From Acidobacteriota bacterium (GTDB lineage: Bacteria > Acidobacteriota > Blastocatellia > RBC074), in contig JADJLO010000017.1 of assembly GCA_016710075.1 (NCBI GenBank), forward strand, positions 1 through 64,000: a stretch of DNA of 64,000 nucleotides, written 5' to 3'. The notes under the pieces were generated by a model. It ran no database searches, was not told the DNA's origin, and saw only the letters and a program-made list of their open reading frames with translations. Positions 24,449-32,577 of this stretch are shown here, piece after piece; the first letter of the stretch is position 1; each line of letters starts with the position of its first letter. A program made the position numbers and the translations under genes.

Positions 24449-25441
24449 TCAATCCCTCTTTATCGGTCCTTCACGAAAATGACGCGTAATCCAATGCGCC
24501 CGCGTACCCGACATGCCCGTCAACACGTCATTGAAATTGGTTCCGGCGAAGTATCTGTCGCGCAGGGCTTCGATGATTCGGCCGCATTGAGTGATATTGC
24601 TTTTGGGAAAACGGACAATATTGAACAGATCGATCCTGATGTTTTCATCCAGGGCAGCGAGACTCTGTCTCAGCCGTTCATCGGCGTTAGCACGCTGCGA
24701 TGAAGATTCAGGAAGTTCGGTCCATGGAAGAACGGGCCCTGGATTCCCCCAGACCATTGCCAGCAATGCCAGCCTGATGCGGCAGACTCCGGCCCCTTCC
24801 GCCGCCAGCGTTCCGTAATCGGTTCCCTGGCTGTTGAGCGAAGCTGCAAGCTGATCGAAGGTCTGCTTTCGTCTCTGAGGATTACGCTGCAATGCCCCGT
24901 CAAATACCATTGAAAAGACTAGACTCTTGAACCCGTCTCCGGATTCTGGAGTCTGCAATGTGACGGCCTGATAATAGGGGTTGTGATCGTTGATCAGTTC
25001 GCGTGCAACGTCCGGGCTTGGGACAGTCGGACCTGCATCATTCGCCGCAGCTGTGATCAGGCCTTCAAGCTCGGCGTTCGGCGCCACTATTTCCTGCGAC
25101 ATCTGCAGGTTCGCCTGTTCCGCATTTCCCGCTCCAAGAAGGCGAACTGTGACGCTCAGGCTGCCGGCAGTCAGCGGGCGATAAGTGAACTCTCCGTGAT
25201 CTGTAGTCTGTGTCACGGGCGCACCTCCACCCTCTGAAACTGCCCATTCATACGTCTGACTGGAAGCGGCAAGCCCGGCATCAGTCACAAATACGACATA
25301 GACATTGTCGCGATTGACCACCAGAGGCGAGCTGATGAACGACACCAGAGCACACCGATTGTCGCCGGCCATGACGGCCTGCCCCAGATCGGACGCCTGC
25401 ATGTTCGCGGGTATTCGGCTTTCAGTTTTTCTGACGCCCAT
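24449..25441 (-). CDS. operon gene 1: Ig-like plus helical protein of unknown function
   Basis: First gene of the operon, 330 residues, with an AAGGTG ribosome-binding site 8 bases before the ATG. Residues about 35-125 look like a single PKD/Ig-type beta sandwich (VVNRDNVYVVFVTDAG, TYEWAVSEGGG, TDHGEFTYRPLTAGSLSVTV). The remaining 200 residues are helical and polar, containing ELINDHNPYYQAVTLQTP and a C-terminal THWIT-like helix. There is no signal peptide. Sitting at the head of a 17-kb operon, it may be a small adaptor for the giant partners. Function unknown. Confidence 0.75.
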   Translation of the reverse strand: MGVRKTESRIPANMQASDLGQAVMAGDNRCALVSFISSPLVVNRDNVYVVFVTDAGLAASSQTYEWAVSEGGGAPVTQTTDHGEFTYRPLTAGSLSVTVRLLGAGNAEQANLQMSQEIVAPNAELEGLITAAANDAGPTVPSPDVARELINDHNPYYQAVTLQTPESGDGFKSLVFSMVFDGALQRNPQRRKQTFDQLAASLNSQGTDYGTLAAEGAGVCRIRLALLAMVWGNPGPVLPWTELPESSSQRANADERLRQSLAALDENIRIDLFNIVRFPKSNITQCGRIIEALRDRYFAGTNFNDVLTGMSGTRAHWITRHFREGPIKRD

Positions 25442-25838
25442 GACTTTACACCTTACGACGAGCCATCATTTTCAAACGGACTCAAACGGGCAACGGTGGG
25501 AGGAAGAAAATCACCTGTCAATCAAGATATATCTTTAGAATAAACGAATAAACGAATAAGCGAATAAGCTGATAATTGCTATCTTAGAATTTTATTGGAG
25601 CGCTTCGACAGGTTCAAATATCAGAGGGGACAACCGGGGCAAATAAATATCTGGTAAGAAAACGGGTGAGCAGGGCTGAATTCAACTAAACCATCGGGCG
25701 TTGTCTTTATATTTGCCTTTTATTATTACCGGTGAAAATTGTAACGGGGCGAATATTATCCTTTTTCAAAATAAAATCAATAGATTAATTGCCAAGACGG
25801 GAAATTCAGCGAGTTGCTTGTAATTCGGCAGCCGGGAA
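25442..25838. repeat. leader of the giant operon, with 8-bp tandem repeats
   Basis: AT-rich spacer upstream of operon gene 1 (minus strand). Four 8-base repeats of the form AATAAACG/AATAAGCG occupy 25539-25570. The operon promoter should lie in this stretch, but I cannot identify a confident -35/-10. No coding frame of interest is visible. Confidence 0.5.
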
Positions 25839-25920
25839 AGATTACGAAACACGCAAAATGAACGAAACAAACGAAAAAAACAATCGGTCAAATCTTATAA
25901 TTTTCGTTTGTTTCGCTCTA
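25839..25920. repeat. intergenic palindrome, AGATTAC-bounded, GAAACAAAC arms
   Basis: It begins AGATTACGAAACACGC and continues with 9-base units (AAAATGAAC, GAAACAAAC, GAAAAAAAC). The right arm TTTTCGTTTGTTTCGCTCT at 25900-25918 pairs with the GAAACAAAC part. It lies directly after the arsM stop (minus strand) and can terminate that gene. Confidence 0.65.
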
Positions 25921-25927
25921 TTACCGG

Positions 25928-26824
25928 TTACGGTTTGACCGCGAAGACTTTGACGCTCGCGGCATAGTCATTCACGTTGTATCGCGAGAGCAGATCCCTC
26001 AGGTCATCGTGGAGATCCGTTTCCGTTGCCGGACTGCAGCAGGAGCTTGCTGCCGCTATCGGCAGGCTCTTACCTGTATTTTCTGAAGCATCTTTCATGG
26101 GCGGCGAGCAGCAACCCGATTGATTCTCGACTTTCGCATAAGCGTTGAGATCCGAACCCGAATCCACAATCACCACTTCGCTGAAGCCCGCATCGATCAA
26201 CCCCTGTTTGTATTCCTCAATCGAAATTGCCCCGGCGATGCAGCCGACATACGCCATAATATCGGCACCGATCTCCGGCGGAAGCGGACGCTTGAGCGCA
26301 ATGTCGCTTACGGCTAAACGGCCGCCCGGCTTGAGCACCCGCGCAACCTCACGAAACACAGCCTTCTTGTCCGGAGCCAGGTTGATCACGCAGTTGCTGA
26401 TGACACAATCAACCGTCGAATCCGGGAGCGGCAAATCGTCGATCATTGCCTGATGAAATTCGACATTCTTCGCCCCGCCTTCGTGCTTCGCTGCGTTGCG
26501 GCGCGCAAGCTCTATCATCTCCGGCGTCATATCAATTCCAATCGCTCGACCCGAAGGCCCGACTTTCGCAGCCGCCAGAAAGACATCAAGCCCCCCGCCT
26601 GACCCAAGGTCAACCACCACTTCCCCTTCCCTCAAATGCGCCGTCGCCGTCGGATTCCCGCAAGAAAGCCCCATGTTCGCCGCCGCCGGTATCGAGGCCA
26701 GCTCATCCGCCGAATAACCAAATGCTTCGGCCACGGCCTTGACTCCCTCATGCTCCGTCGACAGCCCGCTCACCGCCAACGAACCGTATCTCGACCTCAC
26801 GGCTTCTACAATTTTTTCAGTCAT
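25928..26824 (-). CDS. arsM: arsenite S-adenosylmethionine methyltransferase
   Basis: A class I SAM methyltransferase of 298 residues that converts As(III) to methylated, volatile or less retained arsenicals in the cytoplasm. The SAM-binding VVDLGSGGGLDVFLAA motif is at residues about 70-85. The three cysteines typical of ArsM are in place: C55 in GLSCGNPTA, C145 in SNCVINL and C195 in YVGCIAGA. Extra Cys pairs near the C-terminus (GCCSPP, SSCCSP) may bind metalloid. The ATG at 26824 has a GAGGGG ribosome-binding site; an upstream extension to 26935 lacks one. It is flanked by unrelated genes, with no arsR beside it. A probable selenocysteine ArsC-like gene occurs 35 kb away. Confidence 0.92.
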   Translation of the reverse strand: MTEKIVEAVRSRYGSLAVSGLSTEHEGVKAVAEAFGYSADELASIPAAANMGLSCGNPTATAHLREGEVVVDLGSGGGLDVFLAAAKVGPSGRAIGIDMTPEMIELARRNAAKHEGGAKNVEFHQAMIDDLPLPDSTVDCVISNCVINLAPDKKAVFREVARVLKPGGRLAVSDIALKRPLPPEIGADIMAYVGCIAGAISIEEYKQGLIDAGFSEVVIVDSGSDLNAYAKVENQSGCCSPPMKDASENTGKSLPIAAASSCCSPATETDLHDDLRDLLSRYNVNDYAASVKVFAVKP

Positions 26825-27077
26825 AAATTCCCCTCTCTTTCCCGCCTGCTTCCCGGCAGGTTCCTGATTTATCCGATCTCGAAAACATATCCGCTTATTC
26901 GAATATATTAACAGCCTACACCCGGCGGAACACATGCGTCAAGGCAAATATTGGTTTACAAGAAAGCGTTATTAAATGGAATGCTGAAGAGACCTTGCTT
27001 TTCATGTTTCGCGGAACATACATTACAAGGCGAGATCAGACACAATAACTTTGCAAATAACGCGAGATTTGATATCG

Positions 27078-27950
27078 ATGGCCGAAAACCTGACTGAGCC
27101 GAAATTCAAGCAGCGTTTGCTGTCAAAATATTTCGTGCGACTTCATATGTTGCTGATACTGGGGGCAGTCGGCTTCTCAGGTGTAATTTCGAGCAAGCTA
27201 TTGCTGATGGTTGGACTGCATTCACTGATGATTCGCTATCCGATTGCAGTCATGACGGCATATGGAGTTTTCTTCATCCTGATCAGGCTCTGGTTGTGGT
27301 ACATCGGCATCAGCCCTCGGGCGAGGGAACAGTTATCTTCAAGCAGATCGGGGAGATCGGGTTCAGGTGGCGTGGTTTCGCTCGATATCGGTTCAAGTGG
27401 CGGGGGTGGCGGGGGTGGTAGCTCCGGATGGAGCGGATTCCGCGGGGGAAGCTCGGGCGGAGGCGGCGCGAGCGACAACTGGAGTGATGCTGCAACCAAA
27501 GTAAATTTCCTTGCCGCGTCAGATCCTGGCCCTTCGGCCGGCGGAGGGTCTTTCAATCCGGGTAGTCTCGGGTCGTCTTCATCGGGTGGTGGGAAAAGCT
27601 CGGGTGGTGGCGTTGATCTGGATTTGGGAGATGACGGTTTCTGGGCAATACTGGCGCTGGTTTTGCTGATCGTCCTGATTCTCGGAATTTTCGGCTCGGC
27701 AGTCTTTTTGATCTACCAGGCTCCGGCCATCTTCGGCGAAGCGGCATTTCACGCGGCACTTGCTTCCGGCCTGATCAAGGCATCAAAGGGAATGGACAAT
27801 GAAGACTGGAAAGGGAGCGTTTTCAAAGCAACATGGATTCCGTTTGCCGTGATACTCTCTGCTGCCATCGCCTTCGGCTGGGCGGCTCATCGTTATTGCC
27901 CTGCCGCGACAAAAGCAACGGACATCTTCGTAAAGTGTAACCCAAATTAA
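27078..27950 (+). CDS. membrane protein with Gly/Ser-rich central region
   Basis: About 290 residues. Two hydrophobic helices lie near the N-terminus (LHMLLILGAVGFSGVISS and VMTAYGVFFILIRLWLWYIG). A long Gly/Ser-rich linker follows (runs of GGGGGGG and SSGGG at roughly residues 92-190). Two more helices are at the C-terminus (LALVLLIVLILGIFGSAVFLI and a final FAVILSAAIAFGWA). The linker resembles the low-complexity spacers of TPM/YgcG-type membrane proteins, but no TPM domain is present. The ATG at 27078 is one choice; a TTG at 27051 is also in frame, and neither has a strong ribosome-binding site. Function unknown. Confidence 0.75.
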   Translation: MAENLTEPKFKQRLLSKYFVRLHMLLILGAVGFSGVISSKLLLMVGLHSLMIRYPIAVMTAYGVFFILIRLWLWYIGISPRAREQLSSSRSGRSGSGGVVSLDIGSSGGGGGGGSSGWSGFRGGSSGGGGASDNWSDAATKVNFLAASDPGPSAGGGSFNPGSLGSSSSGGGKSSGGGVDLDLGDDGFWAILALVLLIVLILGIFGSAVFLIYQAPAIFGEAAFHAALASGLIKASKGMDNEDWKGSVFKATWIPFAVILSAAIAFGWAAHRYCPAATKATDIFVKCNPN

Positions 27951-27965
27951 CATGGAGAAAATAAT

Positions 27966-28307
27966 ATGATCACCAGTATTGGTAGAATGTTCATCAAACC
28001 CGGCAGTGAGAATGCCGCTGTGGCTGCATTGAAGGAGTTGGCCAGAAAGGTCAAAAAGGAAGAGGGGACGCTCATCTATTTTGTACACACGCCCGATATG
28101 AAGGCCCTTTCCCTTCCGATCGCTTCGCCTTTCGAAGTCGTATTTTATGAAGTTTATAAAGACAAGAAATCTTTACAGATCCACCTCAATGGCGCATTCA
28201 AAGACTTCACAGCAAAGAATAAGGATCTGTTTCAACAAACCAATGGCGGTGAGATCTTCACTGCGTTCGTGTCTCTGAGCAGGCTCGGCGGGTTTGCCAA
28301 ACAGTGA
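27966..28307 (+). CDS. antibiotic biosynthesis monooxygenase (ABM)-family protein
   Basis: 113 residues with the ferredoxin-like dimeric alpha/beta-barrel pattern of the ABM/YgiN group: strand MITSIGRMFIKPG, helix AAVAALKELARKVKKEEG, strand TLIYFVHTP, then FEVVFYEVYKDKKSLQIHL. Members are cofactor-free monooxygenases or quinol oxidases, or only bind small aromatics. The conserved tail (GEIFTAF) is present. A GGAG ribosome-binding site precedes the ATG. It starts 15 bases after the membrane protein gene, so the two may be co-transcribed. The substrate is unknown. Confidence 0.8.
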   Translation: MITSIGRMFIKPGSENAAVAALKELARKVKKEEGTLIYFVHTPDMKALSLPIASPFEVVFYEVYKDKKSLQIHLNGAFKDFTAKNKDLFQQTNGGEIFTAFVSLSRLGGFAKQ

Positions 28308-28330
28308 CTCATTGTTCTGAGTGCCGTTAT

Positions 28331-28391
28331 GAGTCCCGGCTTCAGCCGGCTGCTTTGTGAATCGAATTCTGGCCGCCTGAAGGCGGGACTC
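28331..28391. repeat. GAGTCCCG-CTTCAG inverted repeat
   Basis: GAGTCCCGGCTTCAGCCGGC at 28331-28350 pairs with GCCGCCTGAAGGCGGGACTC at 28372-28391, with 18 of 20 positions complementary. Each arm is also an internal hairpin. It sits between the ABM gene and the CoA transferase gene. A CCGCCTGAAGGCGG core recurs inside the loop of the 44944 element. Confidence 0.65.
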
Positions 28392-28411
28392 AAGACCTGA
28401 GGATACCGACG

Positions 28412-29638
28412 ATGGAGAATAATATTCTTTCAGGCTTGCGAGTGATTGACTGCGGGACCTATATCGCCGGGCCGGCGGCAGCGACGATCATGTCGGATTT
28501 TGGCGCCGAAGTGATCAAGATCGAGCGCCCGCCACACGGCGATCCGTATCGATATCTCTCTTTCCTCAAAGGGATGCCGGTATCGGAGCACAATTATTGC
28601 TGGCTGCTGGACGGGAGAAACAAGAAGAGCCTCGCGCTGGATCTTGGAATCGAAGCCGGGCGCGAAGCGCTGCACAGGCTTGCGGCAACGGCCGATGTCT
28701 TTATTACGAACTACTCTCCGGAGATTGCCGAAAAATTTCAAGTCAGCTACGAAGACCTCTCAGCGATAAACCCGCGCCTGATCTATGCTCACGTGACAGG
28801 TTACGGCGAAGAAGGCGAAGACACGAACAAGCCGGGCTACGATACGACGGCGTATTGGGCGCGATCGGGGCTGACCGGGATCATCTATGACCTGGAGGTT
28901 CAGACCGGAGCGACTCCGTGCGGCACGGGAGATCATCCGGTCTCGCTGGCTCTGTTCGGATCGATCATGCTGGCGCTCTATCAAAGACAGGTGACCGGCC
29001 GCGGCTCGAAAGTATCAACGTCGCTGATGGCCACAGGCGCCTGGAGCAACAGTTGTCAGATACAGGCGGCGCAGGTCGGCGCGGAGTTTCCGCAGCGGCG
29101 CAACCGGTTTACCCCGCTCAATCCCCTGGTCAATCAATACCGGACAGGCGACGGCGAGCGGTTTATCTTCTGCTGCCTTGATCCTGTCAATGACTGGGGC
29201 CGGATTTGCCGCGTCATCGGACGACCTGAGCTGATCGACGATCCGCGCTTCTCAACAGTCCATGCACGCTCCGAAAACGCGGCAGAGGTGGTGGCCTTGC
29301 TTGATGACGCACTAGCCGGAAAAAACATGTCTGAATGGGCGGTGTTATTTCACGAACAGGGAGTCATCTGGGGGCCGATACCGATGATGGATCACGTGGC
29401 GACTGATGATCAAATGAAGGCCAATGGAGTCTTTGTCGAACTCGATCATCCCGAACTCGGAAAAATTGAAACCGTCAGCAGCCCGCTCAACGTGCAAGGC
29501 GTGACCAAGCAAACCCCGGCCATGGCCCCTGAGATCGGCGAGCATTCACATGAGATTCTCAGCTCGCTCGGTTATGACGAAGTCGAGATCGAGCGAATGA
29601 AAAAACGCGGCGTGACCATAGTAAAGAGTTCAAGCTGA
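28412..29638 (+). CDS. CaiB/BaiF family (class III) CoA transferase
   Basis: 408 residues, the usual length for class III CoA transferases, which move CoA between organic acids in the cytoplasm. Family features are the start LSGLRVIDCGTYIAGPAAA, the DFGAEVIKIERP strand, LDLGIEAGREALHRLAATAD, NYSPEIAEKF, and GYDTTAYWARSG with the likely nucleophilic Asp near residue 144. The acceptor acid cannot be read from sequence. Neighbours (ABM protein, a NIPSNAP-like protein, a TIM-barrel isomerase) fit catabolism of an organic acid or aromatic compound, but this is only context. The ATG at 28412 lies 20 bases after the repeat. Confidence 0.9.
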   Translation: MENNILSGLRVIDCGTYIAGPAAATIMSDFGAEVIKIERPPHGDPYRYLSFLKGMPVSEHNYCWLLDGRNKKSLALDLGIEAGREALHRLAATADVFITNYSPEIAEKFQVSYEDLSAINPRLIYAHVTGYGEEGEDTNKPGYDTTAYWARSGLTGIIYDLEVQTGATPCGTGDHPVSLALFGSIMLALYQRQVTGRGSKVSTSLMATGAWSNSCQIQAAQVGAEFPQRRNRFTPLNPLVNQYRTGDGERFIFCCLDPVNDWGRICRVIGRPELIDDPRFSTVHARSENAAEVVALLDDALAGKNMSEWAVLFHEQGVIWGPIPMMDHVATDDQMKANGVFVELDHPELGKIETVSSPLNVQGVTKQTPAMAPEIGEHSHEILSSLGYDEVEIERMKKRGVTIVKSSS

Positions 29639-29673
29639 TGCTTGAACTCTGAAATTGTCATGGAGGCAAAACG

Positions 29674-30291
29674 ATGTTCAACCTTTTTCTTATTTGCACC
29701 CGGCGGCTTTCATTCGCCGGCATACTTGTGATAGCGATCGGTTTTGCGAATCATTGCCTGGCCCAGTCGGCTCAGGACAGGCAATTCAGAGGCGGCATGG
29801 CCACGGTCAAGGATCAGGACACACCGCATCCGGTTCGCAACGATGTCGCTCAACCCGGCGAAGAGATCGTCACCCTGCGCTATTTCAAAATCAAAAAGGG
29901 AACTTTCGATCAGTTCCTCAAAGCCAGTGTTGAAGGCGTCTGGCCATACTTCGAAAAACTCGGTTCGCGCATCATTGGAATGTGGCAGGTTATCACTCCT
30001 GCCGGCGTCGAGGACGGACCACAGGCAAGCAATGATTTCGACGAAGTCTATCTCTCCACCCGCTACGCCAGCGTCGAACACTGGAAAGCTTCTCGAAATA
30101 TGATTCAGCATGGCGGCAACGGCCCGGACTGGGCGAAATGCAAAGCGGCGCTCGATCTTCGCCAGAGCCTGACCATTTCTTCAAACGTAGTCTTCCTCAA
30201 AGGCACGATGGCGCCGGGCGGGCCTTATTTCATGCCTGGTCTGACCGAGTCTTATGAGAAAAAGATTCCGGCCAAAGGAAAGCAGGAATAA
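29674..30291 (+). CDS. exported NIPSNAP/ABM-like alpha/beta-barrel protein
   Basis: 205 residues with an N-terminal signal peptide (IGFANHCLAQS cleavage region) and a GGAGG ribosome-binding site. The mature part has the strand-helix pattern of dimeric alpha/beta-barrel proteins: EIVTLRYFKIKKGTFDQFL, helix, SRIIGMWQVITPAG, FDEVYLSTRYASVEHW, then a conserved-looking SSNVVFLKGTMAPGGPYF. This resembles NIPSNAP-type domains. It lies 35 bases after the CoA transferase and is probably in the same transcript. Substrate unknown; acts outside the cytoplasm. Confidence 0.65.
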   Translation: MFNLFLICTRRLSFAGILVIAIGFANHCLAQSAQDRQFRGGMATVKDQDTPHPVRNDVAQPGEEIVTLRYFKIKKGTFDQFLKASVEGVWPYFEKLGSRIIGMWQVITPAGVEDGPQASNDFDEVYLSTRYASVEHWKASRNMIQHGGNGPDWAKCKAALDLRQSLTISSNVVFLKGTMAPGGPYFMPGLTESYEKKIPAKGKQE

Positions 30292-30464
30292 TCCGGCGCT
30301 AAAAGACTCTCATCTCTCCCACCATGGATTCAACAACCCCTTTCGTGCATCGATGTCCGATGCATCAACCGGCTTGATTTTCTCTGAACGGGAGCAGTAT
30401 GGTTTGACCATCTGACTCAATCTAATTTTTTATATTTACCAACTGATTTTTGGAGGCAAAATCC

Positions 30465-31325
30465 ATGAACACGATATCCCGACGAAATCTTATTAAAACC
30501 GGCGCGCTTTCCGCGGCTATCTGGCCATTTGCCGGAATCGAAGTAATGGGGGCGGCTCAGACGGTCAATTCTGATCCGTGGCGAGGGCTGAAGATCGGAG
30601 TTGCGACATACACATTCCGCGAATTTCCGATTGAAGAGATGATCAAGGGAGTGCTTCGAGTGGGACTGAAATACATCTCGGTCAAAAACGTGAGAAATCA
30701 CATCGATCTGACGCACACGCCCGAGGAGCGCAAGCAGCGCGTACAGATGTTGAAGGACGCCGGGATAATTCCGCTCAGCGTCGGAAACGTGGGAATGAAG
30801 AACGACGAAGCCGACATCCGGCGGGCCTTCGAGTATGCCAGGGATATCGGCGTCTCGACTATGGTCTGCGCACCGGACATGAATTCGGTTCCGATCCTGG
30901 ACAAGATGGTCAAGGAGTTCAACATCAAACTGGCGATTCACAATCACGGGCCGGAGGACAAGAACTTCCCCTCCCCGTATGACGTGATGAAGGCCATCGA
31001 AAAATATGACAAGCGGATCGGACTATGCATCGACGTGGGCCACACTGCCCGGGCCGGGGTAGATCCGGCTGAATCGATCCTGAAATGTCGCGAGCGCCTG
31101 TATGACGTGCATCTGAAGGATATCGCACAGCTTGGCATCAAGAATGTAGCGGCAGAAGGCGGCCGGGGCATCCTCAACCTCAAATCGATCTACGCGGCTC
31201 TGCTCAAGATCAATTTTCAGGGGCTGGCGGGTTTTGAATACGAGAAGGGGGACGGCAAGGATCCATTGCCGGGCCTTGCGGAATCGGTGGGATATGCCAA
31301 AGGGCTTCTGGCGGGATTGAGCTAA
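30465..31325 (+). CDS. Tat-exported sugar phosphate isomerase/epimerase-like TIM barrel
   Basis: 286 residues. The start is the ATG at 30465, preceded by TTTTGGAGG. A twin-arginine signal (ISRRNLIKTGALSA) targets the folded protein to the periplasm. The body is an AP endonuclease 2/xylose isomerase-like barrel: LKIGVATYTFREFP, KLAIHNHGPEDKNFPSP, KRIGLCIDVGHTARAG, LYDVHLKDI and LAGFEYEKG supply the usual His, Glu and Asp metal ligands. Members isomerise or epimerise sugars or cyclitols. Such Tat-exported forms occur beside Gfo/Idh/MocA dehydrogenases, one of which is encoded at 33639 on the other strand. Confidence 0.85.
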   Translation: MNTISRRNLIKTGALSAAIWPFAGIEVMGAAQTVNSDPWRGLKIGVATYTFREFPIEEMIKGVLRVGLKYISVKNVRNHIDLTHTPEERKQRVQMLKDAGIIPLSVGNVGMKNDEADIRRAFEYARDIGVSTMVCAPDMNSVPILDKMVKEFNIKLAIHNHGPEDKNFPSPYDVMKAIEKYDKRIGLCIDVGHTARAGVDPAESILKCRERLYDVHLKDIAQLGIKNVAAEGGRGILNLKSIYAALLKINFQGLAGFEYEKGDGKDPLPGLAESVGYAKGLLAGLS

Positions 31326-31418
31326 ACAACTCTCATCTCGATCTCCAATAAATGAATAAACTACCCGGACAGGATCGACAGCCAGATCGCTTTACAATTG
31401 AACGAAGTGATTATCTGA

Positions 31419-31490
31419 CCTGAAGAATATTTCGAAACAAACGAAAAGAGAGAATGAGAAAAGTTTCGTTTGTTTCGGAATCTTCTCAGG
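31419..31490. repeat. palindrome between convergent genes, GAAACAAAC arms
   Basis: CCTGAAGAATATTTCGAAAC and the following AAACGAAAA pair with AAGTTTCGTTTGTTTCGG and AATCTTCTCAGG. It fills the gap between the isomerase gene (plus) and the hupE-like gene (minus, stop at 31491), a bidirectional-terminator position. Confidence 0.65.
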
Positions 31491-32573
31491 TTAAAAAAAG
31501 ACGCGCTGGATGAACCAGTAACTCCCTGCGAGGATGACGCAAACCGATCCGATCATCGCTACCTGACGGCTGAGATCCGGATTGCGCTTGCGCAGGGCCG
31601 CCAGCAGCGAGGCAACGACCACGACGATACATGCCTGCCCGATCTCCACGCCGAAATTGAACGAAAAGAGAGACCAGCCGAGCGCCTGGCTCGGCAGACC
31701 GAATTCTTTGAGCACTCCGGCAAAACCGAATCCGTGCACAAAGCCGAAGAAAAATGCGGTCCAGGCTCGGACATCCCTGCCCTCTTTGCCGATCAACAAA
31801 TTGTCTATACCCACATAAACAATGCTCAGAGCAATGGCCGGCTCGATCAGGCGAGCCGGAAGGCTGACCATATCCAGAGCGGCCAGCGACAGCGTGATGC
31901 TGTGAGCTATGGTGAATGCCGTCACGATCGACATCAGCCGCAGCATGCTTCCTCCCAGAAGCAGCAGTCCGACGATGAAGAGAATGTGATCGGGTCCCGT
32001 GAAGATGTGATAGATCCCGCCGGGGATGAACTTCCTGACCACGGCCAGAGCGCCCTGCCGGCTGCCGGTGAAATACTCGAATCTCGTCTCGTCCTTGTTG
32101 AAGATTTCCTGGTGGAGGAGCTTCTCATCTTCATAAATATTGAGGAAGGTCTGATGTAGCGGGTCGTATGGAAAGAGGGCGCATTGAATTTCAATGAGAC
32201 CCGGCAACGACTGCTTGTCGAAACTCAGATGAAGCGCGAGAGCCTGACGGTCCGGCAATGTCTCGATGCGCACCAATTGCGGGTCGAGAGTCACGCCGTC
32301 AGTCGCCAGCAGCAGACGCGATCGCAAGAGATTGCCGATCGCTTCCTTCTTCGAGTCTGCAGTCGACTGGTCGAGCAACACCTCGGCCGGAGTCATATTC
32401 AAATCATGCGCGATGTCTATCACGTGAATAGTCAGAACGGCTTCGATCCGCCCCTGGCTGAGGAGTCGCAGATCGAGATAGCTGAACGGCACAGGATGGG
32501 CGTGTGCCGGCGCTGCAAACCCCATACACACAAGTATCAGCAACACCGCATGAAATATTCTTGATTCGCCCAC
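31491..32573 (-). CDS. HupE/UreJ family membrane protein
   Basis: 360 residues with a signal peptide (FAAPAHAH). An extracytoplasmic domain of about 170 residues precedes a C-terminal six-to-seven-helix region carrying the family signature: GGIYHIFTGPDHILFIVGLLLL, TAFTIAHSITLSLAAL, EPAIALSIVYVGIDNLL and FFFGFVHGFGFAGVL. His/Asp residues in the first and last of these are the likely metal ligands. HupE/UreJ proteins move nickel for hydrogenase or urease, but no such enzyme is encoded here, so the metal and role are open. It starts 4 bases after the metallo-beta-lactamase gene ends and is surely co-transcribed with it. Confidence 0.85.
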   Translation of the reverse strand: MGESRIFHAVLLILVCMGFAAPAHAHPVPFSYLDLRLLSQGRIEAVLTIHVIDIAHDLNMTPAEVLLDQSTADSKKEAIGNLLRSRLLLATDGVTLDPQLVRIETLPDRQALALHLSFDKQSLPGLIEIQCALFPYDPLHQTFLNIYEDEKLLHQEIFNKDETRFEYFTGSRQGALAVVRKFIPGGIYHIFTGPDHILFIVGLLLLGGSMLRLMSIVTAFTIAHSITLSLAALDMVSLPARLIEPAIALSIVYVGIDNLLIGKEGRDVRAWTAFFFGFVHGFGFAGVLKEFGLPSQALGWSLFSFNFGVEIGQACIVVVVASLLAALRKRNPDLSRQVAMIGSVCVILAGSYWFIQRVFF

Positions 32574-32577
32574 GACC

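Noticed and set aside
8081..25441. Contractile injection system or prophage
   Set aside because: No sheath, tube, baseplate spike, AAA ATPase, terminase, capsid or integrase was seen among the six genes.
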